The position numbers were made by a program, and so were the translations under genes. A stretch of 64,000 bases of DNA, from contig NZ_JAYDCK010000003.1 in assembly GCF_034555965.1 (NCBI RefSeq), positions 1,860,001 through 1,924,000 of the forward strand. Direction: 5' to 3'. Shown here piece after piece: positions 27,457 through 36,860 of this stretch (its first letter is position 1; every line of letters starts with the position of its first letter). This stretch comes from Aquicoccus sp. G2-2 (GTDB lineage: Bacteria > Pseudomonadota > Alphaproteobacteria > Rhodobacterales > Rhodobacteraceae). The notes beneath the pieces are model-generated. The model searched no databases. It saw only the letters and a list, made by a program, of their open reading frames with translations, and had not been told where the DNA came from.

Positions 27457-28323
27457 ATGAAAGAGCAGAGCATGAACCGCGACTGGATCGCCACCGCCCG
27501 CACCCTCTCCGAAGCGTTGCCCTATCTTCAACGCTATTCCGGCGCCATCGTGGTGATCAAACTTGGCGGACACGCCATGGGGTCTGATGAAGCCACGGAT
27601 CAATTCGCGCGTGACGTGGTTCTGATGCGCCAGGTCGGCGTCAACCCGGTGATCGTGCATGGCGGCGGCCCGATGATCAACGAAATGCTGGCCCGGCTCA
27701 ATATCCATTCCGAGTTTGTCGACGGCAAGCGGGTCACGGACGAGGCCACCATCGAAGTGGTTGAAATGGTGCTGTCTGGCCGCGTCAACAAGCGCATCGT
27801 GCAGGCCATCGGCGCACAAGGGGGCAAGGCGGTCGGCCTGTCGGGCAAGGATGCCGGGTTGATCACCTGCACGCCCGCTGACCCGAAACTCGGCCTTGTC
27901 GGTATCCCGGACAAAGTTGACCCAGCGATCCTGCACACCCTGTTTGCGGATGGCACCATCCCGGTCATCGCACCGCTGGGCGCGGGTGAGAACGGAGAGA
28001 CCTTCAATATCAACGGCGACACCGTCGCAGGTGCCATCGCCACGGCGCTCAAGGCCGACCGGTTGTTGCTGCTCACCGATGTCGAAGGGGTGAAGGACAA
28101 GGCTGGCACATTGCTGACCGATCTTGAAACCGCACAAATCCGCGCCTTGATCGACGATGGCACCATCGCGGGCGGCATGATCCCGAAAACCGAAACCGCG
28201 CTTCACGCCATTGACGGCGGCGTGCGCGCGGTAATCATCCTCGATGGGCGCGCGCCCAACGCAGTCCTGCTCGAACTCTTCACCGAACATGGTGCCGGGT
28301 CGCTGATCCGCGCCAAGCTGTAA
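27457..28323 (+). CDS. argB: Acetylglutamate kinase
   Basis: A 288-residue amino-acid kinase for the second step of arginine synthesis. [10 protein letters not shown] binds ATP phosphate, [11 protein letters not shown] is the substrate glycine motif, and GIPDKVDP and [11 protein letters not shown] are further family segments. Two ATGs fit (27457 and 27472). The first has AAGGA 11 bases upstream and is chosen with modest preference. It is the last member of the yidC-MOSC-engB-argB neighbourhood. Confidence 0.95.
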   Translation: MKEQSMNRDWIATARTLSEALPYLQRYSGAIVVIKLGGHAMGSDEATDQFARDVVLMRQVGVNPVIVHGGGPMINEMLARLNIHSEFVDGKRVTDEATIEVVEMVLSGRVNKRIVQAIGAQGGKAVGLSGKDAGLITCTPADPKLGLVGIPDKVDPAILHTLFADGTIPVIAPLGAGENGETFNINGDTVAGAIATALKADRLLLLTDVEGVKDKAGTLLTDLETAQIRALIDDGTIAGGMIPKTETALHAIDGGVRAVIILDGRAPNAVLLELFTEHGAGSLIRAKL

Positions 28324-28337
28324 CATTTCCGGCGCAA

Positions 28338-28952
28338 ATGAGCCTCGCACCGGCCCCCGAAACCCACGCGCTTGCCCTGATGGGCGCGCTCCACGAGGGC
28401 GGGCAGACCGTGCTTTTGCTTGGCCCCGATGGCGCGGCGTTCTGGCCACATTTCACCGCCCAGCCGGAATATACCGACGGGTTGCCCGACCCGCTTGACC
28501 GCTGGTCGAAACGCGCCATCGGCGCGCTGGCAAAGGCTTGGGGCGGGGCGGCAGTGTTTCCCTCCGATGGGCCACCCTACCCGCCATTTTTCGCTTGGGC
28601 GCTGGCCTCTGGACAGGCGTTCGCCTCGCCCGTGGGAATGCTGGTCCATGCAAACGCCGGTCTGATGGTCAGCTATCGCGGCGCGGTCGGGGTGCCGGGA
28701 CTGTTGCCCCTGCCCGCACCGGCGCAAAACCCGTGTGAATCCTGCGAAGGGCAACCCTGCCGCAGCGCCTGCCCGGTCGGCGCGTTAAGCGAGGACGGCT
28801 ATGATGTGCCCGCCTGCAAGGCTTGGGTCGGCAGCGCTGATGGCAGTGATTGCCTGACCCGCGGCTGTGCGGCACGCCGTGCCTGCCCATTATCGCGCCC
28901 CGATGCCCGCCCCGAGGCACAATCGGCCTTTCACATGCGCGCCTTCCTATAG
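28338..28952 (+). CDS. Ferredoxin-like 4Fe-4S protein
   Basis: A 204-residue protein. The N-terminal two-thirds resembles a small-molecule-binding or reductase-like fold with no clear motif. The C-terminal part has iron-sulfur Cys clusters (NPCESCEGQPCRSACPVGAL, then more Cys in GSDCLTRGCAARRACPL). The pattern recalls the C-terminal half of QueG-like proteins but without the cobalamin domain. It probably transfers electrons; the partner is unknown. It starts 14 bases after argB. Confidence 0.75.
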   Translation: MSLAPAPETHALALMGALHEGGQTVLLLGPDGAAFWPHFTAQPEYTDGLPDPLDRWSKRAIGALAKAWGGAAVFPSDGPPYPPFFAWALASGQAFASPVGMLVHANAGLMVSYRGAVGVPGLLPLPAPAQNPCESCEGQPCRSACPVGALSEDGYDVPACKAWVGSADGSDCLTRGCAARRACPLSRPDARPEAQSAFHMRAFL

Positions 28953-28957
28953 CGTGC

Positions 28958-30016
28958 TCAGGCTTCCTGCACCGAATGACCCAGCGCAATCTCGCGCTGT
29001 CCCACGCTTTCATGCAGCCGTTCGGACACACCCTGTAGCGGCACCCGCTTGCGGCGCATCAAGAACAGCTTGCCCCAGCTTCGCCATGCCCCGACCGATG
29101 GCGCGGCCGGATCGGTGGGATAGGCCGCCCGCCAGCCTTGCGGCAGCGGCACACCGCAACTCTCCACCTTGCCGAGCATCCACACGAACGGAATATTGGC
29201 CAGCGGGCGCGCCTCCTCGAACCCGGCCAGTTGCCCGCCGACATCGCCATGCGCGCCGGGGAACCAGACCTGTTCAATCCGGCAATCATCCCTGTCCTCA
29301 CAACGCCAGAGAACCGGCGAAAACGCCTTGCGCGTTTCATTGAGCGCAAGCGCATGAAAACCGTGTTTCACCGACGGGCCAAGCACCAGACTGTGAAAGC
29401 CGCTTGGCAGTGCCGTCCAGCGCCACAAAAGCGGCAGATGCAGGCCCAGCGCCTTCACGGTATCCCAGACGCCGATCATCTCTATCTCGACCGTGTCATG
29501 GCAAAGCGCGGCGGTGAAGGCGGCAGCCACCGCGCTGCTGCCGCCGCTTTGATAATGGCGATAGGCGGTCTTCACGTTACGCTCGGTGGCGCAGTCCGCC
29601 CGGAGCAGGCCAACGCAATCAATCACCCCCGCAAGCGAGCGCACCGCAAACGCGCCGCGCGAATAGCCCAGAAACATGATCTTGTCACCGGGGCGATAGC
29701 GCGACGCCAGATAGCCATAGGCGCGCCTGATTTGCAGATCAATTCCACGGCCCAGAAACACATCGCGGCTTGAACGCCAGTCATCCCATTGCAACCCCGC
29801 CTCGTAAAAACACGACACCGGCGCGCCGATCGCTGATAAAAGCCGCAGCGCCCGTCCGGCATTGCTTTCGCAGCCGGGCCTGAGCGATGACATAGTGCCG
29901 TCAAGGATGATAACATGGGTGATCGCGGCGTCGCGCCCGCGTGGTTGCGCGGGCTTCGCCTCGCGTTGCCAAGGGCTGAGCCAGTCGAAAACCGATTTAG
30001 CAAATTGCTTCAGCAT
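28958..30016 (-). CDS. DUF2235-family alpha/beta hydrolase
   Basis: A 352-residue cytoplasmic protein. The DUF2235 opening IILDGTMSSLRPG, the nucleophile elbow IMFLGYSRGAFAVRSLAG (G-x-S-x-G), the IGVWDTVKALG strand, and WFPGAHGDVGGQ (catalytic His/Asp) are all present. DUF2235 is related to the Tle1 phospholipase effectors of type VI secretion, but no vgrG, immunity or secretion gene is nearby. A housekeeping role or an orphan effector are both open. It overlaps the end of the CoxL-like gene by 20 bases. Confidence 0.82.
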   Translation of the reverse strand: MLKQFAKSVFDWLSPWQREAKPAQPRGRDAAITHVIILDGTMSSLRPGCESNAGRALRLLSAIGAPVSCFYEAGLQWDDWRSSRDVFLGRGIDLQIRRAYGYLASRYRPGDKIMFLGYSRGAFAVRSLAGVIDCVGLLRADCATERNVKTAYRHYQSGGSSAVAAAFTAALCHDTVEIEMIGVWDTVKALGLHLPLLWRWTALPSGFHSLVLGPSVKHGFHALALNETRKAFSPVLWRCEDRDDCRIEQVWFPGAHGDVGGQLAGFEEARPLANIPFVWMLGKVESCGVPLPQGWRAAYPTDPAAPSVGAWRSWGKLFLMRRKRVPLQGVSERLHESVGQREIALGHSVQEA

Positions 30017-32290
30017 CCCTGATCATCTTCCACGTTCGCTCTGGCGTGAACGGCATATCGGCCTGCCGCACCCCCATTCCCCAAAGCGCATCGGCCACGG
30101 CATTGGCCGCTGCCGCCATCGCCCCCACCGTGCCCGCTTCGCCGCAGCCTTTCATACCCATCGGGTTGGCAGTTGACGGAACCGGCTCGGTCTCAAATCC
30201 AAACATGGGCAAATCTACCGCGCGGGGCAAGGCGTAGTCCATGAAACTTGCCGTGAGCAACTGCCCCTCCGCGTCATGCGCCACCCGCTCCATCAACGCC
30301 TGCCCGACACCTTGCGCCACCCCACCATGCACCTGCCCTTCGGCCAGTTTCGGGTTGATAAGGTTGCCGAAATCATCAACCACGTGATAGGCGACCAGCT
30401 CGACCTTCCCGGTCTCCGGGTCCAATTCGACCTCAGCCAGATGCGCGCCATTGGGAAATGAGCGCCCCGGCAATTTCGCCCGAGCGGCGTGAGTGAGCAG
30501 GTCGGTGCGGCCATCGGCGCGCGCCATCTCTGCCACTTCGAGCATGGTCGGCGTAAGATTGGTGCCCGGCACGCGGAACTGCTCATCATCAAAGCTGATC
30601 GCGCCCGGCTCCACCCCCGCTTTCTCCGCCAGATAGGCGCTGAACGCCGTAATCATTCCTTCCACCGTGGCCAGCGTGGCATGTGACTGGGTGGTGACAG
30701 ACCGGGACCCCCGGTGCCACCACCCTGCGCGATAAGGTCACTGTCACCTTGCACCACTTCGATACACTGTGCCGGAATCCCCGTCTGATCAGCCAGAAAC
30801 TGCGCATAAACCGTCTCATGCCCCTGTCCGTTCGATTGAGTGCCGACATAAATCGTTACCTTGCGATTCTCGTCAAAAGTTACCTTCGCGCCTTCGGAAG
30901 GATCGCCCAAAATACTTTCGATATAGTAACAAAGCCCAAGCCCGCGTTTGCGCCCACGCGCTTCGCTTGCCGCGCGCCGCTCAGCAAAGCCCGCAACGTC
31001 GCCAAACTGCTCCGCATGGCTCAGCACCCGGTCAAAATCACCAACGTCGATGGTCTCCCCGGTCAGCGAAGCATAGGGAAATTGCGCAGGCGCGATGAAA
31101 TTACGCCGCCTAAGCTCAAACCCGTCCACGCCCAGCTCACGCGCGGCCCGGTCCATCAGCCGCTCGATCAGGTAAATCGCCTCGGGCCGCCCCGCCCCGC
31201 GATAGGCATCAACCGGCACCGTATTGGTATAAAATGCCTCGACATTGAGATAAGTCGCGCCAATGTCATATGCGCCGGTCAGCACGCGCGAGAAAAGCTG
31301 CGTCTGGATGATCTGGCCGAACTGGCTGCTATAGGCACCAAGGTTGCAATGCGTCTTGACCCGGTAGCCGGTGATTTTCAGGTTTTCATCAAACGCAAAC
31401 GCCGCCACATGATCAAGGTCGCGGCCATTCCCGTCTGACATCATCGCCTCGCTCCGCGTGCTCATCCAGCGCACCGGGCGGTTCAGCATCCTTGCCGCCT
31501 GTGCGACCAGAAACTGCTCGGGATGCGGCTGACCTTTCATGCCAAACCCGCCACCCGTGTCCGGGTTGGTGACCCGCACATCCTCCGGGGCCATCTCCAG
31601 TATCTCCGCCAGCGTGCGTTTGGGCACCCAGACACCCTGCGCGTTGACCGCCAGATGCAAACGCCCATCTTCGATTTCCGCGTAACAACCGCGCGGCTCC
31701 ATCGACGCCACGATGATGCGGTTGTCCTCCACCGTCATCTCGACAACATGCGCTGCCGTATTGAACGCGGCCTCCGTCGCCGCTGCGTCGCCGATCGCCC
31801 AATCAAGCCCAAGGTTTCCGGGCGCTTCTTCATGTAGCGCCTCCCCGCCCGGCGCCCGCACCAGATGCACCGGCAGGTCTTCGATATCGACCCAAAGCGC
31901 CTCTGCCGCGTCGCGGGCCTGCGCTTCGGTCTCGGCCACGATCATCGCAATGATCTCGCCGACATGGCGCACCTTGCCTTCGGCCAGCAACGGGCGGCGG
32001 GTCAGCGGTGCCGGGCTTTTGTCGCGCATCTTCATCTGCACCGCACTCATGCCCCGCGTCACCCCCGCCTCGGTCAGCGCCGCCGCGTCAAGCACCAGAT
32101 GCACCCCCGGCATCGCCCGCGCCTCCTCAAGGTCAAGCGGCGCAAGCCGACCATGCGCCACGTCCGAGCGCAGAAAATACGCAATCAGCGCATTCTTTGG
32201 CGCGATATCGTCCACATAACGGCCTTGCCCGGTCAGAAACCGCAGGTCTTCAACCCGCTTGACCGATTGTGAACGTCCGAATTTTTCCAT
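29997..32290 (-). CDS. Xanthine-dehydrogenase-family molybdopterin-binding subunit (CoxL-like), apparent frameshift
   Basis: A molybdoenzyme large subunit of 764 residues once a missing base is added in the five-C run at 30708-30712. The N-terminal part runs to DLIAQGGGTGG; the C-terminal part starts in another frame. The active-site loop AYRGAGRPE is of the form-II type, not the AYRCSFR of true CO dehydrogenase. GGGFGMKGQPHPE, the cofactor contact, is present, as is MGMKGCGEAGTVG with the catalytic Glu. It oxidises an unknown substrate. The FAD (CoxM) and 2Fe-2S (CoxS) partner genes are absent from this window. Confidence 0.85.
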
Positions 32291-32368
32291 GGGGTTACTC
32301 TCTGGCCTGCAATTGCGCGGACAGCCAGTTTACCGCCTCGGCGGAAAGGTTCAATGCCTTGCCAGCCG

Positions 32369-33493
32369 TTACGAAAGAGTAACGATCTCGCCCGGCCCAT
32401 AGCCGTTGAAATGCGTCGCAATCGCCAGCGAATAAGCCCCCATACCTTGCACCAGCACATAATCACCCTCGGCCACATCGCCGGGAACCGGAACCGGTGC
32501 AGGCAGGCAATCAAGGCTGTCGCAGGTCGGCCCGAAAATCATGCGCGGGGAAAATGGCCCAACCCGGTCCTGCCCATCATCCGAGACAAAGGTGAACCGA
32601 TCCGTCGGGCCGATATCGCGCAATTCCGAAAGCGCGCCGTAAATACCATCGTTGATGAAAAGCGCGCCATCCTCGCGGATCGCCTTGATCCGCGCGGCCA
32701 GCGTGAAGCATTCCGCCACCATGGCGCGCCCCGGCTCACAAACCAACGCAGGCGCTTGCGCGCCAAACGCGGCTATGACCTCGGTCTTGATCGCGGCAAA
32801 GATCGCTTCGATATCCGGCGCTCCCCCTGCGCGATGCGCCGCAAAACCACCACCCACGTTCAGCCGCCCAAGCGTGACTCCGGCCTTTTTCGCGACATCC
32901 GCGCAGGTGCGGATATACGCAGCCCAAGCCTGCGGATCGGCGCATTGCGTGCCGGGGTGGAACGTCATCGCCGGGCTGAACCCGCGCGCTTCGGCCGCTT
33001 GCAGCAAGGCCACGCAGCCGTCCGGCGTTTCTCCGAACTTGGCCCCGAAATCATAGGCAGAGCCTTTCACCGGCAGCGCCAGCCGCACGGCAATCTCCTC
33101 CCCGTCAAACCGCGCATGGCCCAGCTTGTCCAACTCGGACAGGCCGTCAACCGACCATGAAACCACCCCCAATTCAACGCCCAAAGCCACCTCGGCGCGC
33201 GACCGCACCGGGTTGTTGTAATGTAATGCGGCATCCGGTGCGGCAGCCCGAACAAGCGCCATCTCCTGCGGGCTGGCCACGTCAAACGTGGTCATCCCGG
33301 CGGCTACAAGATTATCAAGCACCACCGGCGCGGCATTGGCCTTGACCGCATAGGTAACAAGCCCCGGAAAGCCCGCCTGAAATCGCCGCGCCGCCGCCTG
33401 AAGGGTCGCGGGCGAGAAATACATCACCACATGATCGGGCGTGGTGCGTTTCAGATGTGGCCGGGGATCGGCAAGGGGGCTGGGGGAATACAT
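32369..33493 (-). CDS. Type III PLP-dependent decarboxylase (ornithine-decarboxylase-like)
   Basis: A 374-residue alanine-racemase-fold decarboxylase. The PLP Lys is K51 in TYAVKAN, the substrate-binding HPGTQ follows, and NVGGGF binds the cofactor phosphate. GPTCDSLD carries the active-site Cys. This pattern is that of ornithine/lysine decarboxylases making putrescine or cadaverine; the substrate choice cannot be fixed here. Divergent 107 bases away is an Lrp/AsnC regulator with an operator-like dyad in between, so it is a plausible target of that regulator. Confidence 0.9.
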   Translation of the reverse strand: MYSPSPLADPRPHLKRTTPDHVVMYFSPATLQAAARRFQAGFPGLVTYAVKANAAPVVLDNLVAAGMTTFDVASPQEMALVRAAAPDAALHYNNPVRSRAEVALGVELGVVSWSVDGLSELDKLGHARFDGEEIAVRLALPVKGSAYDFGAKFGETPDGCVALLQAAEARGFSPAMTFHPGTQCADPQAWAAYIRTCADVAKKAGVTLGRLNVGGGFAAHRAGGAPDIEAIFAAIKTEVIAAFGAQAPALVCEPGRAMVAECFTLAARIKAIREDGALFINDGIYGALSELRDIGPTDRFTFVSDDGQDRVGPFSPRMIFGPTCDSLDCLPAPVPVPGDVAEGDYVLVQGMGAYSLAIATHFNGYGPGEIVTLS

Positions 33494-33567
33494 GCGCGCC
33501 TCACGACTGGTTTTCTTTCAATTTGCCGGGTAAAACACTCGATTTCACGCGGCATATTGGCTATAAC

Positions 33568-33583
33568 GACAAAAATATTTGTC
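33568..33583. promoter_or_regulatory. Candidate Lrp operator between the decarboxylase and lrp-like genes
   Basis: The dyad GACAAA-AATA-TTTGTC has perfect 6-base arms around a 4-base A/T spacer. It is centred in the 107-base divergent region of the decarboxylase and Lrp-like genes, 18 bases before the Lrp start. The A/T-rich dyad fits Lrp/AsnC sites, and the position suits autoregulation. Confidence 0.55.
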
Positions 33584-33600
33584 ATTATGGCGGAAAATTC

Positions 33601-34035
33601 ATGCAAAGTGACGAAACAGACGCTGCCCTTCTTGCCCTGCTGGCCGAAAATGCCCGCGCGCCGGTTTCTACGTTGGCACGCAAACTAGGGCTGGCGCGCA
33701 CCACCGTGCAGGCCCGGATCGAGCGGCTGGAAACGCGCGGCGTGATTGCCGGGTATACACTCAGGCGCGGCGCATCGGCGCGGGCACTTCTGCGCGCGAC
33801 GGTGCTGATCTCGATTGAACCGCGCAGTCAGCCTGCGGTTCTGGCGCGGCTGCGCGCCCTGCCAGCGGTGGAGCAAGTCCACACCACCTCCGGGCGGTTT
33901 GACCTCATCACAACGCTAAGTGCCGTCAGCACCGAAGCCCTTGATGCGGCGCTTGACCAGATTGTCGAAGCCAAGGGCGTGCGTGCCTCTGAAAGCCTCA
34001 TTCACCTGTCCACCAAGATTGATCGCGGCGGATAA
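33601..34035 (+). CDS. Lrp/AsnC-family transcriptional regulator
   Basis: A 144-residue regulator. The N-terminal helix-turn-helix is APVSTLARKLGLARTTVQAR (residues about 20-45), and the C-terminal RAM effector-binding domain has the TSGRFDLITTLSA strand. These regulators sense amino acids and usually control a divergent gene. The divergent neighbour here is the ornithine-decarboxylase-type gene. ATG 33601 follows GGAAA and starts the family N-terminus; longer upstream frames are non-homologous. Confidence 0.88.
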   Translation: MQSDETDAALLALLAENARAPVSTLARKLGLARTTVQARIERLETRGVIAGYTLRRGASARALLRATVLISIEPRSQPAVLARLRALPAVEQVHTTSGRFDLITTLSAVSTEALDAALDQIVEAKGVRASESLIHLSTKIDRGG

Positions 34036-34125
34036 GCGCGCAACGCGTTTGCGGACTTGCTGGATCGCGCTACACTCGGGGGCGCTATCCTGCCCAACCC
34101 TGTTTTCAGCTCACGAAAGATGCCC

Positions 34126-34542
34126 ATGCAACCCATTCCATATCTCTTTTTCAACGGAAACTGCCGCGCCGCGATGGAAACCTACGGCGAGATATTTAGC
34201 CACGCGCCTGACATCATGCCGTTCTCCGCCATGCCCGAAGAGGCACGCGCCGACATGCCGGGGGTTCCGGCTGATGCGGTCATGCACAGCGCGGTGAAAA
34301 TCGGCGATGGCTGGATCTATGCCAGCGACGACACCGGCACGAACAGTTCGGCCATGGCCGGTTGCAACGTCGCCGTCGCTTTGCCCGACGAGGCGGAAAC
34401 CCGCCGGGTCTGGGCGGCGCTCGCTGACGGGGCGGAGGTGCGCATGCCGCTCAAGCCCGAGTTCTTCGCGCCGCTTTTCGGCGCGCTGACCGACCGTTTC
34501 GGCACCCGCTGGATGATCATGCAGGAAACGCCGGGCAACTAG
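34126..34542 (+). CDS. VOC-family (PhnB/3-demethylubiquinone-methyltransferase-like) protein
   Basis: A 138-residue protein with one duplicated beta-alpha-beta-beta-beta fold. It opens MQPIPYLFFNGNCRAAMETY, continues with MPGVPADAVMHSAVKIGDGW, and ends with FGALTDRFGTRWMIM. The PhnB-like subgroup often lacks catalytic metal ligands; the role is unknown. The start at 34126 is preferred to an ATG six bases upstream because the family begins with this motif. Neither has a strong ribosome binding site. Confidence 0.8.
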   Translation: MQPIPYLFFNGNCRAAMETYGEIFSHAPDIMPFSAMPEEARADMPGVPADAVMHSAVKIGDGWIYASDDTGTNSSAMAGCNVAVALPDEAETRRVWAALADGAEVRMPLKPEFFAPLFGALTDRFGTRWMIMQETPGN

Positions 34543-34639
34543 CCAGCCCACTGTCATCAGAGCACCACCAAGGTTCGCGCCCGCCCACACGGCGCGTGCC
34601 TCCCCGAAATCCGCGCGTCAGTGCTTTCGGCAAAACGCT

Positions 34640-36055
34640 CTAGCGCGGCTCGATCGGGCGCAGATCGAACGCCAGTTCGCGCTCGATCATCTGCGCCACG
34701 TCAAGACAAACAAGGTCGTCCATCCGGTCGCCCACCACCTGCACCCCAAGCGGCACCGGCGCATTGTCGAGCGTGCGCACCGTCGCCGCAGGCAGGCCCA
34801 GAACGTTCAGTATATAAACAAACCGCTGCGCCTGCATGATCTCGGGCAATGTCTCGGGCGCTTCGATGTCCTGATCGGCGCGGAATGGCGGCTGGCCCGA
34901 AACCGGCAGGATCAATGCATCAATCCGCTCAAACATCCGGCCCCATTCGCGCAGCATCGTCATCCGTCGCGCCTGCGCTGCCATGAAACCCGCCATATCC
35001 GGCACGCCAAAAATCTCGGCATAGCCATCAATCACCCGCTGCACCGCGTCCGAGCCAAGCTTACGGATCGTATCAAGCATCATGACAGAGGTTTCCGCGT
35101 TAATCAGATCGCCCCATGTCTGCGCCGCCTCATTGGCCATTGGCGGAGTGATTTCCACCACCTCCATCCCGGCCTGCCGTGCCGCGCCCACCGCTGCTTC
35201 AACGGCGCGGGCAACATCGCCATGCACCGCGCCATCACCGAACGCGTCAATACACCAGCCAACCCTAAGCGCGCGGCCTTCCCGGCTTCGCCCGCTGTCG
35301 GGGGCCGCGTTCCACAGCGGATCGTCGGCAGAGCGGCGGCGCAGCACGTCATAAGCCAGCCGCACATCGCCCACCTCCCGTGCGATCACGCCCTGCACAC
35401 TCATCATGTTGGTCGTCGCCGGGCGCTCCGCCGGGGCGGAAGGGTTAAACGCCGGCACCCGCCCCATCGACGGGCGCAGCGTCGCCAGCCCGCAGCAATA
35501 GGCCGGATAGCGCAGCGACCCGCCCAGATCGTTACCATGGCCCAGCACCCCCATCCCCGCCGCCAGCGCCGAAGACGCCCCACCAGACGACCCGCCCGAG
35601 GTCAGCCCGCCGTCCCAAGGGTTGAGCGTGCGGCCATAGATCGGGTTCGAGGTAAAGAACCGCAAGCTAAACTCCGGCGTCGATGTCCGCCCGATCGGCA
35701 CCACACCGCCCGCGCGCAGATTCGCCACCACCGGCGCATCTTCGGTGCAGGGCGTGGTGTTCAGCGCGGGCAACCCGTTCGAATTGGGCAGCCCCTTGTA
35801 ATCGACGTTGATCTTGATCGTTGTCGGCACGCCCCAAAGCGGCGGCAGATCAGCGGCGGCGGGCCGGGGCGCGGCGTCCATCGCTTCCGCTTGTGTCATG
35901 GCCGCCTCTTCCAGCGGCTCAACCACCGCGCGCAGCCTCGGCTCACACTCCGCCACCCGGTCAAGATGCGCGCGCGTTACCTCGCCCACCTTCACCTCTC
36001 CGGCGGCCAACCGATTGGCGGTCTCGACCGCGCTCCATGTAATGATCTCGTCCAT
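34640..36055 (-). CDS. Amidase (amidase-signature family)
   Basis: A 471-residue amidase-signature enzyme with the Ser-cisSer-Lys triad. Lys lies in VPTTIKINVDYKG, and the Ser pair in DGGLTSGGSSGGASSALAAG. The rest (ALILPVSGQPPF, VLGLPAATVRTL) follows the family through its C-terminus. It hydrolyses an amide bond; the substrate is unknown and the organisation as a lone gene gives no hint. It is not GatA, since no gatB/gatC are beside it. The ATG at 36053-36055 has GGGGGAGAG upstream. Confidence 0.88.
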   Translation of the reverse strand: MDEIITWSAVETANRLAAGEVKVGEVTRAHLDRVAECEPRLRAVVEPLEEAAMTQAEAMDAAPRPAAADLPPLWGVPTTIKINVDYKGLPNSNGLPALNTTPCTEDAPVVANLRAGGVVPIGRTSTPEFSLRFFTSNPIYGRTLNPWDGGLTSGGSSGGASSALAAGMGVLGHGNDLGGSLRYPAYCCGLATLRPSMGRVPAFNPSAPAERPATTNMMSVQGVIAREVGDVRLAYDVLRRRSADDPLWNAAPDSGRSREGRALRVGWCIDAFGDGAVHGDVARAVEAAVGAARQAGMEVVEITPPMANEAAQTWGDLINAETSVMMLDTIRKLGSDAVQRVIDGYAEIFGVPDMAGFMAAQARRMTMLREWGRMFERIDALILPVSGQPPFRADQDIEAPETLPEIMQAQRFVYILNVLGLPAATVRTLDNAPVPLGVQVVGDRMDDLVCLDVAQMIERELAFDLRPIEPR

Positions 36056-36183
36056 ATCGCTCTCCCCCTGTCTCAACATCAGATAAACACGCCGCCCTGC
36101 CTGCGTAAACCATGCGCCCCCATCAAGGCTGGCCTCCGCGCGCGGAATCAGCGAAGCTAACCCGCGCAAGAAAGGAGCCCCCG

Positions 36184-36804
36184 ATGGACAAGGTCACCTT
36201 CACCAAGATGAAAGACGGCACCCGCGAAGAATATCAATTCCTGTCCGAACACGAGGCCGACTATGCCAGCCATGCCGCCGAGCGGCTGCTCAAGGCGCTG
36301 GTCGACCTCGATGAAAGCCTCTCGGGCTATCAGGTCACCCGGCTGGGCCATTCCCTGCAATCCGCCAGCCGCGCATGGCGGGGCGGGGCAGATACCGATT
36401 GGGTCGTTGGTGCGCTATTGCATGACATCGGCGATATCTACGCGCCTTACAATCACGATGAATATGCCGCCGCCATCCTGCGCCCCTTCGTGCGTGAACA
36501 GGTCTCATGGTGCGTCGAAAAGCACGGCGATTTCCAGATGCTCTATTATGGCCACCATGTCGGCGGCGATCAGCACAAGCGCGACCGCTACCGCGACGAG
36601 GCCTATTTCGATGACTGCGCTGCGTTCTGCGAACGTTGGGATCAGGCCAGCTTCGATCCCGATTACCCCAACCTGCCGCTCAACTTTTTCGCGCCAATGG
36701 TGGTCGAAGTATTTTCCCGCCGCCCGTATGAACCCACCGTGCTACGCCCCGGCACGCGCGAACCGCTAGAGGTGCCCGAAGTGGCCGCGACGCGGGCAGG
36801 CTGA
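36184..36804 (+). CDS. HD-domain phosphohydrolase-like protein
   Basis: A 206-residue protein with an HD-type metal site: His in RLGHSLQSA, the HD pair in GALLHDIGDIYAP, and further His in QMLYYGHHVGGDQ and NHDEY. It resembles the small HD proteins related to myo-inositol or phosphonate oxygenases (mixed-valent di-iron type, PhnZ-like), though that is only a guess from the His spacing. ATG 36184 has an AAGGAG site about 8 bases upstream. It is divergent from the amidase gene. Confidence 0.78.
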   Translation: MDKVTFTKMKDGTREEYQFLSEHEADYASHAAERLLKALVDLDESLSGYQVTRLGHSLQSASRAWRGGADTDWVVGALLHDIGDIYAPYNHDEYAAAILRPFVREQVSWCVEKHGDFQMLYYGHHVGGDQHKRDRYRDEAYFDDCAAFCERWDQASFDPDYPNLPLNFFAPMVVEVFSRRPYEPTVLRPGTREPLEVPEVAATRAG

Positions 36805-36860
36805 CCTCAATGCGGTGCGCCCCGTGCGTATGGGCTGGGGCGAAAGGCTGAACCCCGGCT

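Noticed and set aside
28958-30016. Type VI secretion phospholipase effector locus
   Set aside because: DUF2235 alone is present; no vgrG, PAAR, adaptor or immunity gene is nearby.
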